A stretch of DNA of 64,000 bases, from contig NC_080064.1 in NCBI RefSeq assembly GCF_949987535.1, forward strand, positions 39,876,282 to 39,940,281, given 5' to 3'. The position numbers and the translations under genes are program-made. Below, piece by piece: positions 53,085 to 63,980 of the stretch. Below the pieces are notes generated by a model. That model ran no database searches and was not told the DNA's origin. It worked only from the letters and a program-made list of their open reading frames with translations. Within the stretch, counting starts at the first letter, position 1; each line of letters begins with the position of its first letter. Source of the DNA: Balaenoptera acutorostrata (taxonomy: Eukaryota > Chordata > Mammalia > Artiodactyla > Balaenopteridae).

Positions 53085-53435
53085 GCTAAGCACGTGCTCT
53101 TTGCCAGGCACTGCACACCTGTTATTTAATGGGATCTTCACAATGGCTCTACTAGTAGGTATTGTAACTCCTGATTCTTTTTTTCTTTTATTCTTTTTTT
53201 GGCCGCGTCTCACGGCATGTGGGATCTTAGTTCCCCGACCAGGGATCGAACCCACGTCCCCCTGCAGTGGGAGCTCAGTCTTAACCACTGGACTGCCAAG
53301 AAGTCCCAATAACTCCTTATTCTTAATAGGTGAAGAACCTGAACCCTGGAGAAGTTCAGTAACTAGGCAAATCATTGCAGCTAGAAAGCGGCAGGGCCTG
53401 GACTTGAATGCAAGTCTGATCCCAAAGCCTGTGTA
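53085..53435 (-). repeat. MIR SINE split by a CHR-type SINE
   Basis: Left part: 'gctctttgccaggcactgca', 'cctgttatttaatgggatct'. Right part after 53324: 'taataggtgaagaacctgaa', 'cattgcagctagaaagcggc'. Removing 53180-53324 rejoins the antisense MIR. Confidence 0.75.
53180..53309 (-). mobile_element. short tRNA-derived SINE (CHR-type), antisense
   Basis: 'tggccgcgtctcacggcatg', 'tgggatcttagttccccgac' and 'cagtcttaaccactggactg' with the reverse B box 'gggatcgaacccacg'. Flanked by 15-bp target duplications at 53165-53179 and 53310-53324 with one mismatch. It lacks the 3' 'ccacaactactgagcc' units of the two long copies. Confidence 0.9.
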
Positions 53436-53689
53436 TTTACCCAAAGGTGGTCTCCACCCCCTGCAGAGCAAAAGCGCTGCGGTCTCTAAGGTCCAAACCT
53501 GTTCTAACAGTCTGTGTTCACTCTCTAGGGAGTGAAAACCTAGTTTTCTTCTCCTGGTTCTAGGAGTGCAGACTATGGCCAGGGTCAGGGCTGAGACTGT
53601 GGCTGGTCAGGGTTCAGTGTCTGACCTGGGGCTGAGCCCAGGTGTGTGTGGGAGTTCAGGTTCAGCCTGAGACCAGAGGACAACGTTTT

Positions 53690-54015
53690 TGCCTCTGTAA
53701 AATTAACAAACTGTGACTCTACTGGAGCCATCCTGCTCTCTCATCCCAAACACCGTCTTTTAAGAGTTAAAGAAAGCAGAAAGGGGTGGGAGTGGGCACT
53801 GAAGAGTAAGGAGACAGATTTGAAGGGGCTCTATTCAACCTTTTATCCATCATCAAAACCCTCTGTCATTAGGATAGCTGTGCCCGTCTGTCCCATAACA
53901 TTTACAGACAATCATAAAAGGGAGTGTAATGACTGCAATTACAACTGAAGGACTGGTTTAATGAATATTAAACAGCTTTGAACATCAAAGTATTGACTGA
54001 AGTGGAAACCTAATA
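53690..54015. promoter_or_regulatory. candidate developmental enhancer
   Basis: Non-repeat block with 'ttttaagagttaaagaaagc', 'gtcattaggatagctgtgcc', 'cagacaatcataaaaggg' and 'gcaattacaactg'. A perfect 7-bp-arm palindrome gtttaat-gaat-attaaac spans 53956-53973 (HNF1/homeodomain-dimer-like). No gene. Enhancer function is inference. Confidence 0.4.
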
Positions 54016-54434
54016 TCTCTCCTCCCAGCCCCTTCCGCCCTGAGAAAGGGCAAGGCAGATGGCCTGGCCTTCCACGGGGCTGTCAGGAACAATTTGCGAG
54101 AGTCACCAAGTGGCACTTTGAACAAGCCTTTCTACCTAGGGGCCAGCCCAAGAAATAAAGGGATCTGCCATTATCTTCTCCGCAGCACTCAAACAGCAGG
54201 GGAGGAGAGGGCCCATCTTACAGAGGAAACCTGGAGCCCGGGAAGCAGATGGGGTGCCCCCTCCCAGGGGAGGCCGCTCAGGTGGGACCAGCGGGGCTCA
54301 GCAGCAGGGGGCGGGGGCCGTGAGCCTGTCTGGCCTCCTCTCACCTCCCCCTGCCTGCCCAGGCTCTTTCCTGGTTCTGTCTGCCCAGAAGTCCTCTGCC
54401 TCCGGGCAGGGCTGCCACAGAACCACATCCATCC

Positions 54435-54780
54435 TCCTGCTTTCACTCATTCATTCAGGCAATTAGGGAGCTGAACTAGACAGACAGGTCCTGTGCTCAA
54501 GGAGTTCACAGTCTAATGATGGATACAAACAGGTAATTCTGATGTAGAGAGTAGCAGTAGGGGCAGATTCATGGGGAAGAAGCATGGTTGGGCCAGGAAA
54601 GGAGCACAGTTAAGGCAGGTCTGGGTCCTCAAAGCACCCAAGGTTGAGTTAAGGAGACGGACATGTCAGCAGTCTGTGGCACAAGTGCAATGTGAAAATC
54701 CAGGAGAGGGGCAGTTGGGGCTCTTTAACCAATCAGGGAAGGCTTCTTAGAGGAGGTGACCCTGAAGGTGAGCATGGAAG
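54435..54780 (-). repeat. L2 LINE 3' region
   Basis: 'ttcactcattcattcaggca', 'ctcaaggagttcacagtcta', 'atgatggatacaaacaggta' and 'cagggaaggcttcttagagg' in antisense L2 order. Confidence 0.6.
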
Positions 54781-54784
54781 ATGA

Positions 54785-55380
54785 TCTGTGGGGCAAGGAG
54801 GCAGAGGGCACCCCAGGAACAGGCAGCTACTCTCCCATGCTAGGCCTCCTCCTCCTGATCACTTCCACCCACTCCCAATCCCCCAACACACCTCACACTT
54901 GGCCAGCTCCCCACAGCTGCCCTGGTGATTGTTGTTCATGAACTGCCGTGAACTTCGACCAAGCCTCCCACAAGCTGCATCTTCTGGTGTTGGCCCTGAC
55001 TGGCCTCTACCAAGAGTTTCTTGGCAGGGGTGGTGTGATGGGCAGGTGCTGTGCTTGCTGCTTTCTTATAGACCCTGGCGATCTCATAGCCTTGACATCA
55101 CTGAGGAAGCATCTGATCCTTCTCCAGAGGCCAGGTTCCTAGGTATATGCCACTCTTGTAAACCAGGGATACAGGGCACAGAATAAGACTTCATAAAAGA
55201 TTGTGGAATGAAGGAGCAGCCTCTGTATTCCAGTGCACGGAGGTCCAGGGAAGAGCTGACACTCTCCCTCCCCCAAGAAGGAGCCCGGAGTCCTTCCCAG
55301 ATCACTCGAGCTCCTCACTCAAGTCTGACCCCAGTGACCCTGCAGGCTCTCTGCTGTGGATCCCTGGCTACTCTACACTA
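54785..55380. other. unassigned stretch
   Basis: Unique-looking. No repeat or gene supported. Confidence 0.35.
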
Positions 55381-55384
55381 GGGC

Positions 55385-55580
55385 CAGTGCTGGACAATCC
55401 AACTTCCTCTGATGATGGAAATTCTTTAATACATAGGCATCACTAGCCACACCTGGCTGTTGAGCACTTGAAATGTAGCTGGTGTGACTTAAAGGCTGAA
55501 TTTTAATTTTGTCTAGTTTTAATGAACTTAAATTTATATAGCCACGTGCTGCAAGTGGTGACCATACTGGATAGCACCAG
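55385..55580 (+). mobile_element. hAT-Charlie-type non-autonomous element
   Basis: Left end 'cagtgctggacaatccaact' and right end 'actggatagcaccag' are imperfect inverted repeats. The interior 'gttgagcacttgaaatgtag' and 'gacttaaaggctgaatttta' is typical of this family. About 196 bp. Exact subfamily not assigned. Confidence 0.65.
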
Positions 55581-55599
55581 TCTGGCCACAAATTCATCC

Positions 55600-55870
55600 T
55601 GGTCTCTCAACGTGCCAGATTTGTTTCTGTGTCTCTGGGCCTTCGTATATATCAATCCCTCTGTCTAAAATGTCAGTTCCCTCTTCTCTGTCTGGTTTCA
55701 CCATGCAGCTCAAGATCGCCTTCTTGCAGAAGCCTTCCCAGGCTGAGTGAGGGGCCCCTTCGATTTCCCACAGCCCCTGGGCTTCCTCTGGTCACAGCAC
55801 CTACAGTATCCACTTCCTCCGTGTGCAGTGTTGCCTACTTATTTGTCCGTCTTAGCTTCTAGCCTTGTGA
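55600..55870 (+). repeat. L2 LINE 3' region
   Basis: 'gtctctgggccttcgtatat', 'ccctctgtctaaaatgtcag', 'cttgcagaagccttcccagg' and 'gtgttgcctacttatttgtc' in sense L2 order. Confidence 0.65.
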
Positions 55871-56454
55871 CGTCTGTGGAAGGCTGCCCTCTGAGGGTGT
55901 GCATCAAATTACCTGGGGGATTCTGCACCCCTACACCTGGGGCTTCTGCACACCCCTGTGCCCTGCCCTTCCGCAGAGATCTGGATGGGCCTCTCCTCCT
56001 CCCCAGTTGAGCCCCAAGGCCTTGATGACTAGCTGGGAAGTGCTGGGCAAGAAAAAGGGCCGGGAATCATTTCTCAGGGTAGAAATGAAAAGTGAGGGGA
56101 CTTCTTGGTGGGGAGACACTGAGTCTGCTCACGTTTGTCCCCAGGCCCAGCACAGAAGCAGGCACAGTGATGGAGTGAGGATTCGGTGAAGAGAGAGGGA
56201 GGGAGGGACCGGGAGCTGCCTGGGGTGGAGTCCGTACATGAGAGCCCAGGAAAATAATTAGAAGCCGAAGCTCCACCTCCAGGAGGTTTCTGGGGCTTCC
56301 AGATCTGGGCAGTTGAGTCTGGTGCAGGGTGGGGCTCTGAAACTCGTCTGAAGGCAGGTGGAGGGAGTTCCCTCCCCAAATCCCCCATGGTAGTACATGC
56401 CTCCCATTGCCATAAATGAGAATGGCTGCTAAATCCTGCATTAGGCTAAAAACT

Positions 56455-56850
56455 TAACACCCAGTAAATATTTATTGGTCACATGTACCCCAATTAACCC
56501 CTGCTGCACCAGAGGCTGCAGCGGGCCAGGCTACAGGGTGGGCCCGCCTCCTCAGGTTGCTCTCCCTCACCCACACTCACTGTGCACACCCTCTGGGCCA
56601 GGCCTGCTATGATGAACCCGTGAATCAGAGCTCCCTCAAGGAGCTCACTCTGGGGAAGGAGAGAGATGGGCTCCATCCCCCCAAACCTAACTTAAGCATC
56701 AAACAGCACAAGACACGCAGAACAAGTTGCAACAGGGCACTGAAGGGAGGTGGATGTTTAAAGTGGGGAAATGAGGGAAGGCTTCCTGGAGGAGGAGGGA
56801 TCTGAGTCTGACCTTGAAGGATGGGGAGGAAGGATGTGGTAATGGGTCAG
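56455..56850 (-). repeat. L2 LINE 3' region
   Basis: 'acacccagtaaatatttatt', 'tcaaggagctcactctgggg', 'gaaatgagggaaggcttcct' and 'ggaggaggagggatctgagt' in antisense L2 order. Confidence 0.65.
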
Positions 56851-56914
56851 GGTGAGAGAAGCCATTAAAAGAGATGGGAACAAGGTGACCCAAGGCTGGG
56901 ATGGGGGAAGCACA

Positions 56915-56936
56915 GGGTGTGGGGGAGGGGAGGGGG
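56915..56936 (+). other. G-quadruplex motif
   Basis: Four G-runs (G3, G5, G4, G5) with loops of three, one and one bases. Stable G4 expected on the plus strand. No gene context. Confidence 0.6.
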
Positions 56937-57389
56937 CAGGAGGAAATGAGGGTGCAGTGGTTGGCAGGGTCCATGTCTGGGGACATGAGGCAGAGGAGTT
57001 TAGACTTCAATCTGTAGGTGAAGACACCTCTATGTCGAGTCCTTTCCCATTCTGGGCAAACTCTTATGGAGCAAATCCCCACCCCCTGCAGGAAGCCTTG
57101 TTACTGTGGTCACAGCAGCGGAGCAGGAAACAGCTGTTGCACAAAAAGTCCCCCAACCAAGTGCCTAGGATGTGTCGTCACCTCTCTCTCCTCCACGACA
57201 GCCTGGCACAGAGGGAGGAGGGTCCCAGAAGCCATGTCCACACACACCCCAGTGGACAATTCTCTCCCAACATGCATCCTTGCTCTTCCCTCCGACAGAA
57301 TGCTCCCCCCGCCTCCCATCACTCCTGCCTCGTGCCAGAAGTCCCACTGTTAGTGCCAATCTTCCACTTGAGTAAGCATTGCTCTCCAT

Positions 57390-57535
57390 GTATTATATAC
57401 TGTGCTTTCAAAATTTAATTTCCTCCCTCCCCTCTTCCAACAGAGCTGACTCTTAACTCTGCAAATCACATAAATTAAATTTAGTAAGCCTCCTTTCAGA
57501 TTAATCGGATTTAACTCAACATAATTTAATTCAAC
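57390..57535. promoter_or_regulatory. candidate AT-rich conserved element
   Basis: 'tttcaaaatttaatttcctc', 'cacataaattaaatttagta', 'cagattaatcggatttaact' and 'cataatttaattcaacag': homeodomain-core-rich, non-repeat. Inference only. Confidence 0.3.
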
Positions 57536-57539
57536 AGAA

Positions 57540-57720
57540 ATCAGTCAACACGCTGAAGCCAGAGCCTTGGGCTTGGAGGACACAAGGGGGACCAGGGGCT
57601 GAGCCTGTCCTCAAGCAGCTCACAGTCAACGGGGAGGGGAGGCGACGGGGCTCAGATAACCGTGGATCTAGAGAGAAATCGTGAGTGCCAGACAGAGACT
57701 CATGGAGTAAGGGAGCTCGA
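57540..57720 (-). repeat. L2 LINE 3' end
   Basis: 'cagtcaacacgctgaagcca' and 'gtcctcaagcagctcacagt' then 'caacggggaggggaggcg' in antisense L2 order. Confidence 0.5.
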
Positions 57721-57724
57721 ACGA

Positions 57725-58425
57725 TCAAATTAGGTGAGACGAGGTGTGTAGGAGTGCCCAGCTCACGCCTGGAGAGGGTGAGGTTCTCCGTAAATCCTTG
57801 CTAAGTTTAAACTCCACTCCTTATTTTCTCAAAGGGTCCAAGTCTTGGGGGAACATGATGGTGGGAGGAGCAATGAGAACCAACTTCCCAGAGGAGCAGG
57901 CCTGGCCAGGGCCTTGGCAGCTGGGGGCAGGGGAGGGGGCGCTAGCCAGAAGTCTGAAACACGAAGATGTCTGCACATCCCCCCAGCTCAGCCTGCCTCT
58001 TTGAGTCTGTTTCTGGTTGGAGTTCTCTGGGGAGTAAGTGCCACCACCCCTACCTCCCTGTCCCAGGCAGCAGAAGTGAATCAGCACCCTGCATCTACGC
58101 GGTTCCCCCGCCTCCGTGGCTCTCTCTGCCATGGGTGCGTGAGAGCATCAGACAGCCATGTTTGGGAGGCGTACCCCCCATTGCTCCAACACTGAGCCAG
58201 TTTCAGGGGTTAAGAGAGGGGTGCAAGGAAGGGCTTTGTTTCTGGGGAAGGCCTACCTACTGGCCGTGCAGTCCTACCTGGAATCCTGCCAGCTCCCACC
58301 CCCTGCACCTGCCACTCTTAGATCCAGGCACTCCCAGTTACTCCCGGGCTTAGAGGTCTTCATGGCACTACTGCCATCTCTCAATTTTCTGTGGCCAGAA
58401 AAGAGTTAACGACGACAGTTCAGAG
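57725..58425. other. unassigned stretch
   Basis: No repeat recognised, no gene supported. Plus frames of 116 and 128 codons have no domain. Confidence 0.35.
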
Positions 58426-58429
58426 AGTG

Positions 58430-58800
58430 GCCCACACTTGCCCGAGGTCACACCAGGGACTGTAGCAGAGCTGGGATCAGAAGCCAGGTGTCCTGACTCC
58501 CAGCTCTGAGTGCTTCCTACCCCCAAGGCCCCGCCTGTGACACTAAGATCCCATGCAAGGAACATCTAGGTGGCGCTCGCCATGTACCAGGCACTGAGTT
58601 CAGTGCTTTGCATCAAAGAAACTCATAACTCAGTTCATTTTGAAAACGACCCTATGAGGTGGATACTACTATTTCCCCCATTTCGCAGATGAGGAAACTT
58701 AGGCTCAGCAAGGTGAAGGAACTTGCTAAAGGTCAACAGCAAGTACGTGGTAGAGCTGGATTCAGCACAGGCCACCGAACACCAAGCTCCATGCCCTTGG
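58430..58800 (-). repeat. two MIR SINEs, antisense
   Basis: 58430-58560 has 'gaggtcacaccagggactgt' and 'gctgggatcagaagccaggt'. 58570-58800 has 'catgtaccaggcactgagtt', 'gaccctatgaggtggatact', 'gcagatgaggaaacttaggc' and 'agcaagtacgtggtagagct'. Confidence 0.75.
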
Positions 58801-58804
58801 CCAT

Positions 58805-59720
58805 GGTGTGTTAATACCTATCTGATCACGGTCTCAAGCTGCCCTTCTTCCCCAGCTCTCAACTCTGCTCTCCCCTGACAGGGTTTGAGTGTGACAGGGA
58901 TCCATCAAACCTCCCTGTGGGGACAGGGCCGATTCCCCAAGTCTGGACCTGCTCTGCTGCAACCCCACTTGGTAGCAGCCTGGCTGGGGGCTGTCAGCCA
59001 GCTGTCAACCACCCTGCAGGGAAAGTGGGATTTCTCCACAGCTGCCCTTGCAGTTCAAAGGAACAGGGGCCCAGAATCTTGGCTAGGATGGCCTGTATTA
59101 TGACAGGTCCTGGAAACTCAAAAGCAAAAGACAGCTTAATAATGCAGCAAAGAAAACAGGTCTCTTGACCTGGCTCTCGAGGGCAGCCAGGAGCTTGCAG
59201 CAGGGCAGGAGGCGGCTGCCAGAGCCAATCCCTTGCGCTGTCGGTCCCCCTCTGGCAACAGGCACGACTGCCCTAGGAACACAACACACAGCGCCTGCTT
59301 CGTTTCAGCCCCTGGAACAGGCTTGCAAGTCTCCAGCCTGCACAGGACAGGTAGCCCACTCGACACTGGCCAGTGCTGGTGTGGGGAGAAGGTGGCCGGA
59401 GTCTGGCTCCAATAACACGCGTGTTCCAGGCACAAAAGTGTGGCTCTTCAGGCAGCGACGCCATAACCTCCAGCAGCTGATGCTGCAGGGCCCAGGCTGC
59501 CCTGGTAAATATGCTTTCATGCTTAGCGGAAACACTTTCTTTCATGAGGGGGGATTTGTTCATGAGTCGGGCTGGGCCACTAACACAGCTTTTTACAAGG
59601 GAATCTATGGTCACCGGATTCTGATTTTCTAAGCTGTCCTCAGCTGCTGAATAAAGGGGACATGTAACTAAGAACAAGTGGCCCCACTCCTCTTAGAGAA
59701 AATTCTCTGATAGCAACATG
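58805..59720. other. unassigned stretch
   Basis: Unique-looking. Frames up to 155 codons (59165-59632 +) have no recognisable domain. No repeat assigned. Confidence 0.35.
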
Positions 59721-59724
59721 TATG

Positions 59725-59915
59725 TAATTTCAAACATTATCTGTTGAGCACCATTCTATTTGGTACCATATGCCCACCAACCACACTTCAGCTTCCCTTG
59801 TATCCCTCCCACTTAACGAAGGATGAGGAAACTGAGGCTCAGACATGAGTCAGGGCTGGAAGTTGCCCTGTAGATATGGAGGGAAGGGATTTGAACCTGG
59901 TTCACCTGACTTTTG
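59725..59915 (-). repeat. MIR SINE
   Basis: 'tctgttgagcaccattctat', 'tgaggaaactgaggctcaga' and 'gggatttgaacctggttcac' in antisense order. Confidence 0.65.
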
Positions 59916-60399
59916 GGCCATTACACCGTGTCAGGGCGGGAGCAGTTGGTGCCCCGGTGCATTCGTGTTTGTTCTCACTCCTTATCCGCCTGAAGGAGGA
60001 GGATCATAGGCCCCCAGAGACCCTGAGAAAAGCAGAGGAAGGAGTCCTTATCACAGAAAGCAAGTTAGTAGGAAAAAACGCACGTTTTGTTTGAACATGT
60101 TTGCCTTCTGTGTAATAACCGATTGAAAGAAATGAGCTTGAAGAGTCCTTCCAGCAATAAAGTTAAGTAATTGCAGGATTCACTGGAGACACAATGCCTT
60201 AGAACACACCCGGCAGGTCAGGTCGGGGTGAAAGGTAGCTGGGTGTGTGAGGGAAAAGGAAAGAGGGACTGGTTAGAATTTCTGCCTCTTCTCTCACTCC
60301 AAATTTTCTGGATTTATTTTCCTTTCTCATTGAAAAGTCACCTTGATAAGTGTTCTCTCCTAGGTGACTGTGGAAGCTTGGGAATGATCTAAATGTGTT

Positions 60400-60735
60400 C
60401 TGTGGCCACTAAAACGATATCATGGATATATTTTGACTGGAGTAGAAAGGTGTTCATGATATATGATGAACTGGATAAAAGAGCTTTCTGAACAGTATGT
60501 ATAGTAATGATCCCATTTTTATAAATAAGTATTCATCTACATGCACATACACAGAGACGTAGATGGGCATGGGGAGAAGTCTGGAAGGATACTCATCAAA
60601 TGTTAATAACAGCAGTTATCCCACCAGATGGTAGAATTTTATAATTTTTTGTTTATGCCTTTTATGAACACTACGTACTCTGTAATAATACATACGTACT
60701 AGTATGATTTATTTTTAGAGCAGAAAAAGAAAAAA
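60400..60735 (+). repeat. unclassified repeat with A-rich tail
   Basis: 'atgatgaactggataaaaga', 'gtaatgatcccatttttata', 'gtctggaaggatactcatca' and an A-rich end 'gcagaaaaagaaaaaaaacc'. Likely an old retroposon end. Related text at 30130-30300. Confidence 0.45.
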
Positions 60736-60739
60736 AACC

Positions 60740-60830
60740 TTTGGAATCAGATCACTGATTGGGTGAACTTATGCAAGATACAAAGTTCTCTGGGCCTCAG
60801 CTTCCTCATCTGTAAGTGGGGCTCATACCC
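60740..60830 (+). repeat. MIR SINE fragment
   Basis: 'tggaatcagatcactgattg', 'gggcctcagcttcctcatct' and 'gtaagtggggctcatac' in sense order. Confidence 0.6.
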
Positions 60831-61182
60831 CCTACTCCCACAGTCGGTTGCTTCCATCTTGAGGATGGTCTAAGGGGTGTTCAGAGTGTCCTGGCTCCTG
60901 TTCTTGGGCTCCAGGCCCTCCCGCTTTTCCATTTCTAGTTTCTTCCCGTCTCTTCCACCCTGGTTCATCCTGTCTGCAGCCTTCTCTCCTCTGAGCCTCT
61001 CTGGCCTTCCCTCCAACTGCTGCCAACCGCCCCTTCTGAGACGGTCTTGGGCAGAGCAGTCCCTGCATTCTGGGACACTGCCCCTTGCTGCCCTTTGCTG
61101 TGCTTACCCTGAAAGGAGGCCATCCCTCGGCCGGCTCCATCCTGAACTGCAGCTTCCGGATGGGAGGAGCAGACTCACTTTA

Positions 61183-61638
61183 CAGTAACTCCCCTACCTA
61201 CAAACCTTCAAGTTTCGAACTTTCAAAGATGTGAACGTGCATCTGGTTCCAGCAAGGAACCAGAACCTGTGCCATCAAGGTCAGGCGTGAGTGAAACTGC
61301 AGCTTGCCCTCCGTCTCCTATTGCTGACGATCTACCACCTCCTACCTCCTCTCCCTCCTCCAGTCAGTAACTCTTCTTGCCTGTTCACTCGATGCCAGCC
61401 CCTGGATGCCAGCTGCTGTACTGTATTACTGTACTTTTCAAGGTACTGTACTGTAAGATTAAAAAGGTTTTATTTTTTATGTATTATTTGTGTGAAAAGT
61501 ATTATAAACCTATTATAGTACAGTACTACATAGCTGATTGTGTTGGGTACCTAGCCTAACTTTGTTGGACTTACGAACAAATTGGACTTATGAATGTGCT
61601 CTCGGAACAGAACTCGTTCATATGTAGGGAACTTGCCC
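61183..61638 (+). mobile_element. Tigger4/Zombi-like internally deleted transposon
   Basis: Ends are inverted: left 'cagtaactcccctacctaca', right 'tcatatgtagggaacttgc'. Typical interior: 'gttggacttacgaacaaatt', 'tactgtacttttcaaggtac', 'gtgtgaaaagtattataaac'. A short 3' remnant of a transposase frame is readable near 61245-61370, with a Pro/Ser-rich tail. Most of the gene has been lost. It fits a MITE-like derivative. Confidence 0.7.
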
Positions 61639-61639
61639 A

Positions 61640-62800
61640 GAGGATCTGGAACTCTGGCGGCAGGAGTGTTGAGCCTCCATGATTCAAGGCAGTGCCTCGT
61701 GCTGGTGGAGCACCAGAAGGCGGCCGGGCCCTCTGCAGCTTCCTGGAGTGGAGTGCCCACCAGCTGGGACTGTGCACAAGAGAAGAGGCAGCTGTCTAAC
61801 AAAACGCCACTAGCCTAAGGTTGACTCCATATGGCTTCTAACAGGGAGCCTTATAAGCTCATCATGGCAACTTAATGAGATAATGTACATCAAGGGACAC
61901 CTTAGTGAGGTGTAATCCGTGGGCAGCGTGCTGATGGCTAAGATGAATTTTCTCCATTGGAGTGACCCCTGGTGACTCCCTCTGGACAGGCCTGGGAGGG
62001 ACGCCCACCAACATGATTCTCCTCAGAAATTAATGTACCCATTACCATTTACATCTCCGGGCCATTTTAGGATAGAAAGATACAAACATTGGGGGACAAG
62101 TGTCATTTATTCCTAGGTGGAAAAAAGGACAAAGAATCCTCTGGAGTCACACAGGACAATGCACCATCACGTCTCTATGGGCAAACATGCATTTGACAAA
62201 CACCAGCCACATGTGGGCAAAGCCCTGGTCTTGGGTCCAACATGGACCCTGCCCCAGGAAGAGATCAGGATTTCTTGTGAGTGCCATATGTCCCCCAGAA
62301 GGCCACATGCTCCCAGAGGGCAGGCCCTCACCTACTCTATCCCTTGTCTCTCCTCCAGGACCGGCTGCCCAATGTGCGGCATCCAGTGCAAAATGAACAC
62401 GTAGGGCCCCTCATTCATAAACTATGAAGAATTTAAAAGCAGTGACAGCAGAGCATTTAAACAAGCAGGGGGCGGTGGGAGGGTCTCAGGCCTGTGGAGC
62501 TGTCCTGCCCCACTCAGTGCCCAACTCCCTGTCCTGCACAGAGTATGCAGTCGGCAAGCAAACTGTCCATGGAAATGAATGGAACTTGTGTGGCTTGTGC
62601 AAGCCCAGAGCACTCTGGCCTCCTCACCAAGGCAGTTGGGCTGGAGGTGGTTTGAATTCTCTTTTTCCCCAGTCTCAATTCTTTACATCTCTTGGAGGAG
62701 GGGGCGGAGGGTACAGTTCACACAGAAAACACACTTCCCTGGATGAGCGAGTGGGCAGGAGGGAGCAACCAGCCTTTCTGAGCCTTTCTCCTTCTTGTTT
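61640..62800. other. unassigned stretch
   Basis: Unique-looking, no supported gene. Frames up to 132 codons lack domains. Confidence 0.35.
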
Positions 62801-62803
62801 CTT

Positions 62804-62960
62804 GCCACAAGATATAAACTAATCTACTTAGTTAGAAAAACATGGTTTATTGCAATCTAAGTAATTTGTATTTCTTTTTCTACCACAAGATGTAAACTAA
62901 TCTAGTTAGCTAGAGTAAGTTGGTTTAACTGAATTCAGAGTAATTACACTGCAAAGTAAA
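62804..62960 (+). repeat. 78-bp tandem duplication, two diverged units
   Basis: Unit 1 (62804-62881) and unit 2 (62882-62959) share 'ccacaagat', 'taaactaatcta', 'ttag', 'ggttta' and 'agtaatt' in the same order, allowing one gap. By eye about 65-70 percent identical. Each unit keeps a TAATCTA homeodomain-type core and a GTAATT core. Confidence 0.7.
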
Positions 62961-62964
62961 GCGA

Positions 62965-63285
62965 TGTGTGTGTGTGTTTTTTGGTTTGCCGGGCTTTTCT
63001 TTTCTTTTTTTTTCCTTCCCCTTTCCAGTATTCAAAGGTTGAGACGTATACGCACTTATGATTAAATAAAACCCAGCCGTCTTTTGGTTTGCCCGGGCCT
63101 TGGCCTCTCTGGAGGGTCTCAGCCCCCATCACCACCACCTGGGATTTCCCGAAAACGTGCTGGAGGTGGCATGGAAAATCTAGTATGTGTTCTGGTGGAA
63201 AAACAATTTGTAACAACATTTCCTGGAGCAGTCGAGTTCCAACTCATTGGGAAGGTATTTACCGTACGCTGGAGGGCTGACGGGG
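62965..63285. promoter_or_regulatory. candidate conserved element
   Basis: A T/C-rich tract (62970-63025), then 'cgcacttatgattaaataaa', 'gtaacaacatttcctggagc' and 'ggtatttaccgtacgctgg' in non-repeat DNA beside the tandem duplication. Inference. Confidence 0.3.
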
Positions 63286-63289
63286 CAGC

Positions 63290-63980
63290 TCAAGGCTGGG
63301 GAGAAGGGACACTGGGCTTTGTCCTGGTCACTTCAGGTGGCGGTAGGGGATCCCAGGCAGCCCTTCTGGGTGCTGGGCCCTGAACTCCCTCTTCCCAGGC
63401 CTGCCACGTCCTGGGGCTGGCCAGGGCACACTTCAGGCTCGCTGACCGTTACCCCCCCACCATGGGGCAGGGAGAGGATGGAGGCTCACAGCTGGGAAAT
63501 GACCCGTTGGAAGCCACGAAGCCAAAAGCACAGGCTGACCAGGTAACACTGCTAATCCCAGAACCCCCAACCTTCCTAACAGGCCAGGCGACCCATGCCC
63601 ACCAGGGCACCCTCTGTGGGAGGTTGTTGACCAACGCCCTGAGGGGCTGGGCAGCTTGGCTGTGAGAAGTTCTTCCTTGCTTCCCCACCAGGCCCAGCTC
63701 CGGCTTCGGTGACCTGGTCTTTCCCCTCTGCTGCAGGACAGCCCTGCAGGTATCTGGGGAAAGCAACTTAGTCTTCCCCAAGCATCTTTCCTCTGTGCTG
63801 ACTCTAGGCTCTTCCGGGTCCCCGGGGCTCCCCTGCTTCACTCCCACTGCCTCCTCTAGACACGGACCTCCTCTCTCCTCAGCACCCATGAGCGCTGGGG
63901 AGGGCACAGCCTTTGCTCCAAACTGCCCTGTGGGCTGGAAACAGGATTTGGCTGGGATAAGCCAAAAACGTTTCCAGTGG
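63290..63980. other. unassigned stretch
   Basis: GC-rich unique DNA to the end of the window. The 152-codon antisense frame at 63449-63907 has no domain and no splice support. No gene called. Confidence 0.35.
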
